A stretch of DNA of 64,000 nt from Micropterix aruncella (GCA_944548615.1 OX155964.1:14097087-14161086); one strand, 5' to 3'; positions 1 through 11,937 are shown, counted from the stretch's first letter. Translations and numbers: made by a program. Notes: generated by a model from the sequence alone, not told the origin.

Positions 1-2130
1 TTTTATCCTATCTCGATAGAACTTTACTTACGTTTTCTTTAAAACAAGGGAAATACTAACTAATACATTTGTTTTACAAAAACCCAACCCCACTACCCAG
101 TGGCGTAACTAAGCTGGTGCGGCCGGTGCAGCGCACTGAGGCCCACAGTAGGTCGGGGGCCCAAAATAGAACTTCCGTCTCTAGGAAGGCCTATTTTGGG
201 AACTCCACTAGGAAACTAAGTATCTCAAAACAGATCGATGAATTGGCAGAGTTAAATCAAAACGAAAACCATTCTAGAAATGAATTTGATCATATTTTTA
301 AATAATACATTCAGTAGTCAATTTAAATATGTATATATGCAAAATTTGGTACCTAAATAATAATATTATGGGCATTTTTTAGTCTTACCATATTCGCACT
401 TGGCAGTTCTACTCAAAATAAAGTAAAAGAAACGTTTTTTTTATCTCACCAACATTCAAAGGTGGAGAAATATAATTCAGTGATTGAATTATCAGTAAGG
501 GTCCTATTAATATAGGAACAAATGTTTCAAACATTCTCCCGCAAAAATGTCACTATGTGATCCCGCTTGCCCCGCTGAAGTTCTAAAGAACTTGATCCGC
601 AACATGTTCGGGGCAATGCCCCCAAATGAATACGCCGATTTATAATGCAGCTGCAATATAAATAGGAAATGTAAGTGGGTATACAGTAATTACATTCTAT
701 ATGTCATAAAGAATGTAAGTAAGTAGAGGCAGGGGCCTTTCGTAAAATTTTGCACCAGGGCCTATTTCATTTGGTTACGCCACTGCCACTTCCCTCTCAA
801 CCAGCAAAATGTATATGTGCAACTTTTCAGTTTTTCGCAAATATTTGATATATAAACGGTAAGAAAGCCCATACAATTTGCATTCTAACAGACTTAACCC
901 TATTCTGATCAATCAATTAGGCGCCGAGAAATTCGCCCCTAAAATTTGAAAAATTGTTATGAATTCACAGCTTTGACATAAAAGGGTGGAAAGGAATTTG
1001 GTAATTTACACAGCCGACCAGCGACCGGCGACATAGGCAGTACATAATTAATAATTATATTACTTAATAATAATAATTGTTATAGTTAATTATTATTATT
1101 ACGCGATAACCTGACAGGCAAGTGCTGTCAACTATCGTCTCTTTTTTATTTTAAAAATTATGTCATCTATAATTTCTCCGCGAAGGTGCAAGGAAATTGA
1201 CTAATAGAATAATACAATATATTTAAGACATATCCGGCTCGAAGGACCAATGTTATTTGAGCGCAACTACTTTATTTCATCAATAATAATAATAAAAATT
1301 TAAATATATTTGTAACGTTTAAAAATTATTACAAGAAGTTATTCTTTCGTTTACAAGCAATGGCTATTTTCTATTATAAATTAGTTTGATTATTTTCTGA
1401 GATATTTGGTTGATCTTGATGTAAATTCATTGTTGCTTCACGATGAAATTGCTGGCAGCTGGTCCCCGTGGCCTGATTTACCGCCGCCAAGTCTTTCGGA
1501 ATAATTTCACTTTTATTGGACCAATCATTCGGTGTGATCTCAAAGTCACGAGCTCCAGTGACCATGTCGACGGACGGGAGAGAAGTCGCCGGTGGGTTGC
1601 CAACTTTCAGTTCATTTCGTACATTAATGATAAATTTAGCCTAAACAAAATTAGAAAATATTGCATAAGGTCTTTGAAATAATTTATTTATCATTCTGGT
1701 CAGGTCGGTTGAGATCTGAAAGTCTGAATTATTAACATGACGCGTAATGGTGTTAGCGTGACAGTAGTGACCGTGTTGTAATGTGAAAACATAATTTTAT
1801 TTCATTACGTCACGACCGTTTACGGTAAAAATATATCGTACGACCCGTAATAATAAGTTTAAATTCATGAATCTTATTGCAAAAACATACTGCCATCCAC
1901 GTCACAATATTTTGAATACCCCTTTCATGCGAACACAATACCGCACTAGGTACACCGTTTTCACAAAACAACTCCACTCCCGTAGCTGCCTACCCCTCTC
2001 AGTATTTTGAACACCGACTGAAAAGTATATGTCGCACACTGAGCAAAATATAACGCTGCAATACACAAAAATACGCATGTTTCAAAAGGTATTACATAAT
2101 ATATAACATTTGATGTGGTCCGTACGTATA
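1..2130. other. AT-rich non-coding stretch
   Basis: No convincing gene is seen. Reading frames here are short and lack domain-like composition. The stretch has low-complexity TAATAATAA runs (about 1030-1090 and 1270-1300). The short string ACATGACGCGTA near 1737 recurs near 2987, flanking the element at 2133-2976, so the flanks may share an older repeat. Confidence 0.5.
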
Positions 2131-2132
2131 CA

Positions 2133-2976
2133 GCCCCGTTTTCACGGTCAACTTTTTTTTATCAACAAAGTTGAATTAACATGTTTCTGAGTTGCTGAAA
2201 CATGTTTTTCGCAGCATTGCGTGTTGCGTAGTTTACCACTGCGTGTCGAAAAGTTGACGCTCTTTGAGTGAAAACATCAGTATCGCAACAAATGTTGCTG
2301 TGTGTAGACGCGTTTGCAACAAGTTATTAACATGGCAGTAGTGTGGGGCAATGACAAAATAGTGCATTTAATCTAACTATTTCAATCAAAAGCATTATTT
2401 TGGGAGAAATTGTTTCATTAGGTGCATACAATATGTTTTTATACTTTGACATGGTCTGATAATGAGTTAATTAGTTCTTGTCGTACTTGTGGTATGATAA
2501 GACAAATCAATTATTATCAATTGTTACTCTAAACGTTTATGAAAGAGAACTGTATGAATCTCTAGTTGCCAGATGCCGTAACGATGTGTTTGAGGTGAAA
2601 CTGGCTGACGAATATTTGTTTCGCTTTTGGCTATTGACGGACCAATCATTTCCAGAATTTGTTAGAAATCACTTTTCGACATTCTTGTAAAGTTACTAAA
2701 TCACCCATCTGTCGTACGAAGGTCACTTATCAAATTTTCTTTTTGAAACAAATAATTTCGTATCCACCATCTTTTTCTCCTTTTTTTTTAATAGAAAGTC
2801 TATACATTCGATACAGAGAACACGAGATCACTAATTCCTCTGGCAACATTTGGACGCAGACTGGCGTGTGGACAGGACTTATTGATATCAACATTGTTTC
2901 CAGCAACTTTGCCTTTGCTCATCAACAATGTTGATCGACTGTCGCTCAACAAAAGTTTACCATGAAATACGGTGCT
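2133..2976. mobile_element. DNA transposon relic with imperfect terminal inverted repeats
   Basis: The left end reads CCCCGTTTTCACGGTCAACT. The right end, reverse complemented, reads CACCGTATTTCATGGTAAACT, followed by a T-rich run, so about 22 bases are paired with a few mismatches. The inner ends are rich in further inverted CAAC-x-TTGTTGA motifs. Inside, 2478-2690 (+) is a 70-residue open stretch with ordinary protein composition (Trp, Arg, Phe rich). It could be a transposase remnant but I do not recognise it. The TIR style is compatible with PIF/Harbinger-type elements, which is an inference; no clear target duplication was found. Confidence 0.5.
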
Positions 2977-3709
2977 TAAATCAACATGACGCGTAGCGGT
3001 GTAGGTACCATGTCACGGGCATGGTAACTAAACCGCACATTCATTACGGCGCACAACGAGATCTTTAGATTTTATCATGACAGCATGTTATTACATATGT
3101 AAGTTTATAGTCAGTTACATGAATCATGTTGAAACTACATTATACCGTTACTTTCATATTACCTGTACGGTGAATGATGAAATATATAATCGAGTAATGG
3201 AGTTTCAACAAAATTCCTTGTAATTCAACAAAACTACGACTGGAACATCATTATTCTGTATGAAACAGTAATTTAAGAAAAATTCAACAGTTTTCTCATT
3301 GTAATCATTTCGTTAATTTAGCCACTTTACAAACCTAACTATCCTGAAGCCAAACCGTCGTTTCGTCGCGCTTTACAATGCAGTTGGTCACGTTTAGCCG
3401 TATCGTAAAGTGGTGTATATTGGCATTTTTATTACATGCAATAGAGTAATAAAAAGGCGAGGAATGCGAAACACAATAATTTCCATAATCAAACTTTTAT
3501 CGGGAAAATTATACCTTTGATTATTACAATACTCAGACTTACTACTAAAATATTCCGCAAATCACATAAACATCCTACAACCAGCCGCTTCATGAAGAGG
3601 CCTATTGAGAGGCTGACGGATTGTCAAAGGAGAATGCCACCCTCCGATAACAATAAACCGTATGCCATATGTAAGATCTTTTTAGTATTATAATTGCTTA
3701 AATGACAGC

Positions 3710-3764
3710 TGTGGGTAAAAGATTATGTATGGCATTCGTTGTGGGTAAAAAGTTATGTATGGCA
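3710..3764. repeat. 30-bp tandem duplication
   Basis: TGTGGGTAAAA followed by TTATGTATGGCA occurs at 3710 and again at 3740, a 30-base period. It lies immediately upstream of a LINE tail and has no evident function. Confidence 0.6.
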
Positions 3765-3818
3765 ATAATAATAATTCTTTATTGTGAACTGTAAGCAGGT
3801 CGTACAAAATGGATAGGT

Positions 3819-4433
3819 ACTATTTATAGACTACATCTGGATGCAAAGATGTCATGGAATCTACATATAGAGCATGTTAAGTCAAAACTTTCGTCAGCCT
3901 GCTATGCTCTATTACGCATCAGAAATTGTTTGGAGAGAACTGAAGTAATATCGACCTATTACGTGCTAGTTGAGTCACACCTGCGCTATGGTATTCTTTT
4001 ATGGGGTAATGCAGCACACATCAACAGTGTATTCACTCTCCAGAAAAGAGCCATACGTGCGATAGTAGGTATTGGTCCACGGCAGTCATGTCGTGAACAC
4101 TTCCAAAAACTAGGGATATTGACCGTATATGCGATTTTTGCTCAAGAAGCTCTTTGCGAATTCTATTGCAATAAGAGCTCGGCCATATCCCACGAGGAAG
4201 TACATCGGCATGACACCAGGAATAAAACCCTGTATCTCCAACCGTTCGTAGCACGTACTGCCAAGTTCCAGGCGACTAGTCGATACTTAGGCCTCAAACT
4301 TTTCAATAAATTGCCCGAAAGATTAAAAGCAATTTAAAACATCGATATTTTCAAGAGATCCATCCGAGTCTATCTGCTTAAAATCAACATGTATGCCCAT
4401 AACGACTTCTTAAAATATTTTGAAAATACATAG
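3819..4433 (+). pseudogene. Non-LTR retrotransposon RT C-terminus (Jockey/CR1-like), broken
   Basis: The translated frame has the usual arrangement of the segment after the RT palm in Jockey/CR1-like LINEs: LDAKMSWNLHIEHV, then a hydrophobic segment ending LRYGILLWGNA, then LQKRAIRAIVG, SCREHFQKLGIL, and HDTRNK near the end. The frame is open from about 3819 to a TAA at 4335-4337. It then continues in the same frame for another 31 codons (FKRSIRVYLLK and beyond) to a TAG at 4431-4433, so the TAA is a premature stop. There is no RT core or endonuclease, so this is a 5'-truncated dead copy. Clade assignment is approximate. Confidence 0.8.
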
Positions 4434-5030
4434 CATCGTATCTACCCATTTAATCTAATACATATTATTTACCGTTAATTGTTTTGTTGTAAACTGTTAT
4501 CATATAGTCTATGTTTTTGTAAATTGGTAAGTTTAAAGCTATATATTGTATATCATCTCTTGTCTAAATTGAGTAACTAGTTTAAGATTAATTACTGTCA
4601 TTCCTACACAATTGTATGGTTGTATTGGAAATAAATACCTTTTAGTTTTTTACTTTTTTATTATATGTGCTATACAGTTTACCAATCAGGCGTACAATAT
4701 GTATTTTTCTATAATTAAATATGTTCACTTCGCAGTTGAAGGAAAACAAATCCGAAAATATTACGTTTTAGACATAGGCGTTAACAAAATAATAATTAGA
4801 ACAAATTTAGTAAATTGCCATTACTATATATAAATCAAATGTCAGTTTGTTTTTAAATCAAAATGTCAATGTTAGGCTATCTACGGTTTGTCAGATTTAG
4901 AGCTAGAATTAAATATAAATGTTTAAAGTTTAAAATGTTGGAGAATTACAATAAAAATATATTATATTATTGTCATTATCGTTTAAAAAGTCATTCACGC
5001 TGTAATAGCATTTATTTTTTAGCCAGTGCT

Positions 5031-5733
5031 TTAACGCTTCAGGCCTCGGCCCCTCAGCCGATTGACAAGTTGCTTTCCCAAAAAATTTTAGTAAAAATTA
5101 GTAAAATAAATTCATTTACGACACTGTCTCATCAAAACATTAATTACTGCCAAACCACTGTACCCATAATTAAAATGAAACATATTAACATAATAAAACA
5201 TTATAAAATAAAACAAATGAAAATTAAAATAAAATTAAAACGGGGCCGTCATGCTGAATCGTGTTGTGGCCGATATCGGCTAATCGGGGCCTGAGGAGTT
5301 AATGTCTGTTTGAATCCTGGTTGTTGCATTGATTTGATGTTTTGTGGAATAGCGTTAAAATATTTAACACAACAGAACTCAGGTCCCTTTTTACACATTT
5401 CTGTCCTCACTGAGGGACAATTTATGAGGTTTCTATTCCTCGTAGCCCTTGAATGTACATCTCTTCGTAAGGAGTAGATATCGGGATTATTTTTAATGAA
5501 TTCACAACATTCCAGTATATACAGAGAGGGCATAGTCAACATAGACATGCTAACGAACAGCGGCCTGCAGGAAGTGTCTGGCGCTACTCCGTTTAGAAGT
5601 CGTTCACAGGACTTCTGTATTTTGAATATTCGTTGGACTTCTGTTGAGTTGCCCCACATTATAATGCTGTATTTTAGATGCGGATATACGTAGCCATAAT
5701 ATGTTGTTAGGCGAGTCTCTACTGATGTTATAT
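5031..5733 (-). pseudogene. 5'-truncated Jockey/CR1-like LINE tail with 3' UTR
   Basis: On the minus strand the frame from about 5733 to 5249 reads through YYGYVYPHLKYSIIMWGN, IFKIQKSCERLLNG, TSCRPLF and RNRNLINCP, the same layout as the copy at 3819-4433 but a different subfamily. The 3' untranslated part runs down to about 5031 and ends in a GC-rich segment (GGCCTCGGCCCCTCAGCCGA on the plus strand). The same 3' UTR recurs at 57467-57690, which helps define the real 3' end. No RT core remains. Confidence 0.8.
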
Positions 5734-5734
5734 G

Positions 5735-6916
5735 TATAATAGATGTCGATAGTGGTTTGTTTTACTTGGTAAGTCGCGTGAGAGATGCGAGACCAAGGGC
5801 TGCAATCGACTCACGCGGCGCGTATGACACTTGCCGTGTTAATCGATTGTCGACTTTTTTTTTGAAAAAAAAATGAATTTATTATAATGTCTAATAACCG
5901 CGACAGTCTTCGTTTTCATATGTGTAGTAAAAGTCCGCTTGTGCAAATTAACTGTCGAAGGCTTTATTGAAATCAAATTGGTCCGTTGCTTGGCAGCGGT
6001 CGGTAACCCGACGCTTCGTCGTGTTGATTGCTGCACTGATTATATTGGCTGGTGGAATTGACTCGAAGCGAGTGCACGACTACCTATGTAGATACTCGTA
6101 CCTACAATGCTCGGTATGTATTTTTCGTTATATTTTATTTATACTTAGATACCTAGAGGCTTGTGATGTATTTTATTTTATTTTATGTCATTAACATCTG
6201 CTCGGACTGTTTTAAGAGCTAGTGCGTTCATTTCAGCCCTATAATAGCGTACAAACTATGATCAAATCATGAATTAACATCATCATAATATTATAATAAT
6301 ATTCATTTATACATAACATCATTATACATAAAACATTATGCACATCGCCATAAATTTGGCGAATGTCTTGTGCACCGGTGATCTCGGGGACATGTCTGGA
6401 TTCTGGATTATACAAAAACATACATAAAAAAAGTCAAAGCGGTATTTTTTAATTTTCTTGCTTAGTTTTATGTATATACTTATCTATTGAAAGGTTTGTC
6501 GTGCTCTTGCACTCCATGTAGCTGAATTACAGTAGTTTATTTAAAATATTCTTGTTTAAACCATTTCCATTGCATGCAAGATCCGTTGCGGTCACAAAAT
6601 ATTTGATAAAGTCAAACAGGTTTAGTAAATATTATATTTTCTACTGCTAAAATTATTTTATAGAGAGGATCCGGGCGAATCCTAAACATGATATTAAAAA
6701 CTTACTTTACTTATTTACTAAATGAAAATTTGTATTGAACTTGCACTAAAGTATACCATCTTCAATCTGTTGCTTATCATTACATATTTTTTATATTTTT
6801 TTCATTTTACATTTTATTGCTAAACGATCCTAACTAGGCTGTTCACCCTTATTATTATAAAGGTTCGCTTAATAATTGTGATTACAAGTTTTTCTTTTTC
6901 ATAATATCAATATATT
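5735..6916. other. Non-coding stretch with a foldback-element fragment
   Basis: No gene is seen. At 5866-5910 (ATGAATTTATTATAATG, then ACCGCGACAGTCTT) there is a short relic of the foldback family seen at 17712 and 58666. The rest is AT-rich and unassigned. Confidence 0.4.
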
Positions 6917-7035
6917 GTCAACGGTCGCGTTCTTAGCCACATTGAAATGTCGGCTCTCGAAAGTTACCGAAAATTAAGCAGCATTGGGCGCGGTCAGTCC
7001 TTAGATGGGTGATCGACTGCACAGTATACCAGACA
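6917..7035 (+). mobile_element. 5S rRNA-derived SINE head
   Basis: The segment resembles insect 5S rRNA along its length. It has a GTCAACGG start, GCCACATTGAAATGTCGG, then ACCGAAAATTAAGCAGC, GGGCGCGGTCAGT and TTAGATGGGTGA, which correspond to the conserved internal promoter region of 5S genes. Mismatches and divergence after about 7035 rule out a functional 5S gene. SINEs with 5S-derived heads (SINE3 type) are known, so this is best read as one, with an unassigned body to about 7110. A second copy lies on the other strand near 43500-43600. Confidence 0.7.
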
Positions 7036-7550
7036 GTAGCTTCTCTTAGAACAAAATTGAAATGGAAGCAAGTGACGTCAGGAAGCTTAAGGGCTACCAC
7101 AAATCTTAATATGCTTACTCGTCTTCTTCTTGAAGCATCGTCCCGGCCACACTTACGGTGACCCGGCGACACAGATGCCACCGATTAGTTCTGAGAATGC
7201 CATATGGCGTCGACTCGTAAATCTGTACATCTGCATGCGAACACAAACTGCGCCCACAGCGTTCACAGCCCACAGCGACATAACTTACCCCTTGCCCCAC
7301 TTCCGTCGCACCCTCTTCCCGCATTGCCTTGTAGCTCTTGAGTGAACTTACTGGGTGTTATTATATTGTGTCGACTGAGTGCCGACTGTGTAATACTATA
7401 AAATTCCCTCTTAGAAGATGTTACCACTAGGTGACAAGGTTGATTCCATGAAAAGATAATAAAGTATCGGGTAAAAAACAAAAAAGGCTCATATTTTATC
7501 AAATATTAATATAATCAACTGATTTCTTAGTAAAATTGTTAGTAATTTAA

Positions 7551-7962
7551 TATACAGGATGAGTTTTAATTAACCGGCATTCTTTAAGGGGGTGAATCAG
7601 TACGAGAAGGTAAGCAACTTTTGATTAAAAAAATGGAAAAAAAAAACATTAAAAAACTGTTTGAATAACTTGAACGTTAACTAAAGTTTGACAAGCGTTT
7701 GAGTGCGCTGCGCCATCTAGCAGTGGGCAAAATATTGCTAATAAACTATATCAGCGATATTTTACCTACCGATAGATGGCGCATCGTGCTCAGCGATTTT
7801 TATACTATTTTTCAACAAAAAAAAAAATTAACAAAAAAATATATGTATATATATATTTTCTTTGATTCTCCCACATTTTTTTTATAGTTGCTTACTCGCT
7901 CGTACTGATTCAACCCCTTCAAGGATGCCGTTTAATTAAATCTCCCCCTATACTTGTATATC
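7551..7962. mobile_element. MITE with 65-bp terminal inverted repeats
   Basis: The left arm (about 7555-7619) and right arm (about 7886-7950) are inverted copies. They share TTTAATTAA-CGGCAT, then AAGGGG, GTGAATCAGTACGAG-type sequence and GTAAGCAACT. Inside, two GCGCCATCTA/TAGATGGCGC motifs (7708 and 7773) are also inverted. There is no transposase. The flanks start with TATAC on each side, which could be a TA-type target duplication, but this is not certain. Confidence 0.8.
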
Positions 7963-8796
7963 TAAGCTATGATGCTATATGGATGTCCCACACGAGGAAG
8001 ATGGAAATAAAAAAACAGGATATGAGATTTATTAACTGTATAAGTATCACGCGATCCACAAAAAATACACATTCACGTCTTCAAAAGGTTGCAAAACAAA
8101 TGTCGATTAAAGTACTCTAAATAGAGCCAATCGAAATTATTTTAAGGAGGTTATAGGTAATATAAAACACAGAACAACCCTCCAAAATTTACAAGATGGA
8201 AATATTTCGCAGGCAAATAATTAAATCACTAATACATACTTCGCAGGTAACTGGGAACGATAACTGGAAAATTTAATATTATATTTAATTTTCCACAAAG
8301 TCTTCGAAATTGCTTCCTTCGGCTCTCTTTATTATGAGTTTTAATTACCCAATTACCCTCGAGGTAAGTACATTCGCTTCCAGCTTCACCTTTTAGATCT
8401 TTATTATTATTAAAACATCTGAAAAGTAAATGTATGTGAATATGCTTAGTAATTTGTGCCACAAAATGTCGTTTGAAGATTCATTTTTACTTACACATAC
8501 ACATTTATACCCATACACATTTAAAAAAAAATAATATTTTCCAATGTAAGTGATAGATTTTTCGAAAAAATAGGGTATACATAATAATATCCTAACCACA
8601 TATTTTTCGAGGCAGATTAGACGAGATTTGTTTGGATTTTATCACCCCACTAGATTTTATGTCTCTTCTGGGGTGATGGTTTTTAAAACATAGTTATTTC
8701 ACTTTTATCTTTTCTTTTTCATTCATTCAGATCGTTTATGCATTCTTAACAACTTAGTGATTAATTTGAATTAATAACTAAGTGTGTAATAGAGCT

Positions 8797-9245
8797 GTCA
8801 ACTACAACGGGCGAACCCGTCACCTCAGGAAGTTTTAACGATTGGTCGTTCTATCTCCCGTGAAGTGAACGCAGAAGACTTGGACAAAACAGTCCACCGT
8901 CAAGCTCCGCCAAATGCCCGTAAGAGGCCAACGCCTTACCGCTCAGGCCGTCCAGGAGCGCCAGAGGTTTGATTCCCAGGGCAGACTGGTTGACCCAGTG
9001 TCCTACCCAGGTTCGCACCCCGTGCGTGGAGGCCGTCGGATGGGTGTTGACCCGTGAGTGTGACCGACCCTGAACACATGGGTCATCGTGGCCACCTCAT
9101 CATGGGCCCGTTAGCTCCCCGACAAGTAGACATCCCCCTCGCCCCCCACCCCTCCCCCCTCTGCCAACCAACCTTGCAAATCCCACGCAACCCCCTCCTT
9201 TGCCACCCCACCCGCGCTTAGGCCCCTTGCAACCTCCCCCCCTCC
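8797..9245 (+). repeat. GC-rich modular element (copy 1) with B-box-like motif
   Basis: It starts TGTCAACTACAACGGGCGAA, continues through GAAGACTTGGACAAAACAGT and AAGAGGCCAACGCC, and then has GGTTTGATTCCCA, close to a Pol III B box. It ends in a C-rich, G-poor tract (about 9120-9240). The same modules recur rearranged at 11938-12762 and 20615-21135, and the first 110 bases match the start of the LINE fragment at 42012-42350. This suggests a LINE-derived or SINE-like composite. Its protein-like frames carry stops, so no gene is claimed. Confidence 0.6.
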
Positions 9246-9570
9246 CCCACACATAAACTATGTTTAAATACTAACGGTGTATTTTTTTGAGCTGATAAAA
9301 AAATCTAAAGATCCCACGTGTTGTAGTGGTAACAGAGACTTTAATAGTCACAATAAAGAAGAAACAAAATATAGAAAAGAAATGAAGTAGAGGATGACAC
9401 GAAGATAGGATGGTGGTGCTTGATGCAGCGCTTGAACAGCAATGTATCCATGAGCAGGTCAATGTCGGTGAAAATTTTGTCATATGTGTCGCACACTTGC
9501 ATAGTGATCATAAACTTCGTAGGACCTGTGAAATGCAATATTTTGTTTAAGTAATTTATATTTATGATCA
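9243..9570 (-). pseudogene. Decayed coding-like segment A (paired with 14571-15650)
   Basis: On the minus strand an acceptor-like TTGCATTTCACAG precedes an open segment from 9533 down, including QVCDTYDKIFTDIDLLMDTL and HHHPIFVSSS. Further down (about 9345-9275) the frame reads TIKVSVTTTTRGIF. A second copy at 14571-15650 keeps QVCHTKDNVFTDIDLSKH and TIKVAVITTMRGIF, with frameshifts. Conservation of peptide over DNA and the shared acceptor position suggest an old coding sequence that was duplicated. I do not recognise the protein; it may be a captured host gene fragment or a transposon gene. Confidence 0.4.
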
Positions 9571-9634
9571 CAATAAAATAGTATCAATTCATCAGCCAGC
9601 AGTAGTATAGGTTAACCCGGTATATCTTATATAT

Positions 9635-9976
9635 CTAACAATAGTGTCTGACAAGGTTGCGTTCGTCAAATGCGTCCTTGACCGCTGCTAGCGCGGGGAG
9701 TCCCGGAGCGGTCGGCAGCGTCCGGGACCGGATCGCCTCGTCCGGAAACCGTGCCAGCTGCGATGGCGAAATCACTTCCGAGAGCGCTTTCTCCCGCGCC
9801 TGTCTCCAGAGGAATAAATCCAGGAACCGGTTCCTCTGCTCGTCGCTTAAAAATAGTGACTGCGGCGTGGGAGTGTGGGAGAGTCGCGGCGACCGCGCGG
9901 AGCGTTGAACCGCCAGGGCGTTCGTACCCAACGGCAACAATGATATTATGTCAAGCCATGTCAGTGACTTGGCAAA
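9635..9976 (-). CDS. Unrecognised GC-rich reading frame, possible exon
   Basis: The minus strand is open from 9976 to a TAG at 9637-9635 (about 113 codons) with no ATG in frame, so it would have to be an internal or terminal exon. The peptide begins KSLTWLDIISLLPLG, continues SARSPRLSHTPTPQ, has a charged helical stretch FLSDEQRNRFLDLFLWRQAR, and ends ERNLVRHYC. The GC content is far above the flanks, as in the exon at 55403. A weak acceptor-like TTAG sits directly upstream. There is no clear donor or AATAAA on the minus strand downstream. It lies next to decayed segment A and may belong to the same lost gene. Function is unknown. Confidence 0.3.
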   Translation of the reverse strand, partial: FAKSLTWLDIISLLPLGTNALAVQRSARSPRLSHTPTPQSLFLSDEQRNRFLDLFLWRQAREKALSEVISPSQLARFPDEAIRSRTLPTAPGLPALAAVKDAFDERNLVRHYC

Positions 9977-10018
9977 CTAACAAGTGCTATATGTGCTATA
10001 TATTTTTTTTTTCATTTT

Positions 10019-10425
10019 GTTGATAATTAATATATCTGATATAGAAGCTACCCTAAAAATATTACACATTTTTTTAGATCATACTTTGATTCCCTTTGTT
10101 ACCGGTGAACGTTCTACCCTTCATCCACCCATTTCAAAAACCAAGCGCATCTGTTTGCGAAAAAAATCTCTGTGTTAGAGTTGATTTTAAGCGGAAAATT
10201 GACTTGGTAAATGTGCTCATTTTTTCTTTCTTTTAAGTTTGAAGATAATTGTTATTATTATCTAATTTAGAAGCTCCCCTGAAAATATTAGGCACAATTT
10301 TTGTTAGATCTCACTGGGATTCCCTTTGTTGCCGGTAAACGATCACCCATCATCCATCCATCTCAAAAATCAAGCTTATCCTTTTGCAAAATAAAATCTC
10401 CTAATTAGAGTTGAATTTAAGCGAA
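10019..10425. repeat. Imperfect 230-bp tandem duplication
   Basis: TTCCCTTTGTT-CCGGT-AACG occurs at about 10090 and 10320. The surrounding blocks (TAGAAGCT-CCCTGAAAATATTA, then AGAGTTGA-TTTAAGCG) recur in the same order, giving a period near 230. No gene is evident. Confidence 0.7.
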
Positions 10426-10550
10426 TAAATAAATAAATGAAGCACAATAATTACAATTATAATATTTCGAACTGTCATCCTGAATGTGAGAAACGGCATT
10501 CGCCGGTTTATTAGGAGATTTACAGCAGATACATTGTCTAACTCTCATTA

Positions 10551-10722
10551 GGCTCGGCGCAAACGAGCCACCGGTGGTTGTCGAGTGCGACGAGAGGCAA
10601 CGTGCGACGGCCAGCGGTCACACGTGTGCGACGAGTCCATACAAATTGTATGAAAAAGCGTATCTGCTACTTGTCGCTGGCCGCTTGTGGCAGTGGCCGG
10701 TGGTTCGTTTGCGAGCCTTGAA
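10551..10722. mobile_element. Palindromic MITE, Harbinger-like
   Basis: The ends GGCTCGGCGCAAACGAGCCA and, inverted, GGCTCGCAAACGAACCACCGG match over about 25 bases, and the inner halves are also self-complementary (GGCCAGCG near 10610 and 10677). The left flank is TTA and the right flank TTG, near the 3-bp TWA/TTA target of PIF/Harbinger elements. There is no coding content. Confidence 0.6.
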
Positions 10723-10794
10723 GTGGTAAATCTGCATAGATAATAGAGATCATTAATTCGCTTATTTCAATTTGTTTTTACTATTTCCAAGAAA

Positions 10795-10855
10795 TACATG
10801 GTGTTACACAAAGTATCGTTTAATCGTTACATACATGGTGTTACACAAAGTATCG
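10795..10855. repeat. 37-bp tandem duplication
   Basis: TACATGGTGTTACACAAAGT occurs at 10795 and 10832. Confidence 0.7.
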
Positions 10856-11719
10856 AAGTGTTACAGGTCCCTAATTTCCTATATAGATCGGCGACTTCAT
10901 ATGTGAGGATCTAATATATTTTGCCTTAAAATTCAAGAATCATTGCCCTAGAACATAAAAAAACAGATATCATGTATTTACTAATGTGTATTGGCGACTT
11001 TTATTGATCTTTATTCACGGCTTGTGTATGCAATAGTGGCGGCTAGGAAGGATGGTCTTGGGCTCTTCGGCGCCGCCGTGCTACTTGCCGGTCTGCAGCC
11101 AGTGCGACTGCCTCGTCTGCCCTACATTTACATAATCTCCTGCAGAGCAGCAGATACACCATATAAGTTCCACGGAAACAGTTACAACATCCATAATGAT
11201 GTGACAGATCTTAATTATGATAGCCCCTTTTAAGTTTCACTATGGCATGGCTGCTGCACAATTTGGAGTCGGTTTATTTTGTTAAAATTTTATATTATAT
11301 TCCTCATAGAACATTTTATAATTGCAATCGTTTAATAATACTGTAAACTTTATGAAAATAATAATATATCTGAATTTATACTAGAGACTCAATTATCCTC
11401 TGGGACGCCATTATCTCAATTTTGTGGGTTTACTGTTGTTACGATTCCCGGCGGACGATCCCGTATTTATACAATTATCGGTGCTATTTCTTCCTTAACT
11501 GCGGTAAAAGTCACCTGTCATTGAATAAGCCACCGTTACATATTAGTATGCGTGCACTAACACACCTTACAAACAAATTTTCGAGGATTGAAAGCATGCC
11601 GTCGTGAGTTCAAAATATTCGTACTATTTTTCAAAATAGTCAAAATCAATTTTTCATTCATATTTGGTAGAAAAAGATCGTTTGTTTGGTAAAATTAGCT
11701 ATTCTGGACGAAGTAAATA

Positions 11720-11896
11720 ATATAAAAATTTATAATATACATGAATATGTAATGAATTTATAATATACAAGAGAGAATTCATAAAAAAACGATATTGTTG
11801 GTATTTAGATACAATATCGATCAAAAAATATAAAGGCGCGCCGTCGATTTTGCGTCAGAATTTTGCGTCAGAATGGCTGGCTTTCGAAGGGTTAAA
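11720..11896. mobile_element. Partial TTAA-type MITE (right half)
   Basis: The sequence shares GAATTCATAAAAAAACGATA, the TTTGCG block and the terminal GGCTGGCTTTCGAAGGG-TTAA with the complete copies at 61229-61464 and 47852-48817. The left end is missing or too diverged. An ATTTTGCGTCAG unit is duplicated inside. Confidence 0.6.
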
Positions 11897-11937
11897 GCCT
11901 ATCCTGTATACCAATGTCTGTAGCTACTCTATTCAAG

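Noticed and set aside
4033..4254. Minus-strand protein within the LINE at 3819
   Set aside because: Antisense to a well-recognised LINE frame.
6917..7035. Functional 5S rRNA gene
   Set aside because: Too many mismatches in the 5' half and no matching 3' end or T-run terminator; the second copy is attached to a different body.
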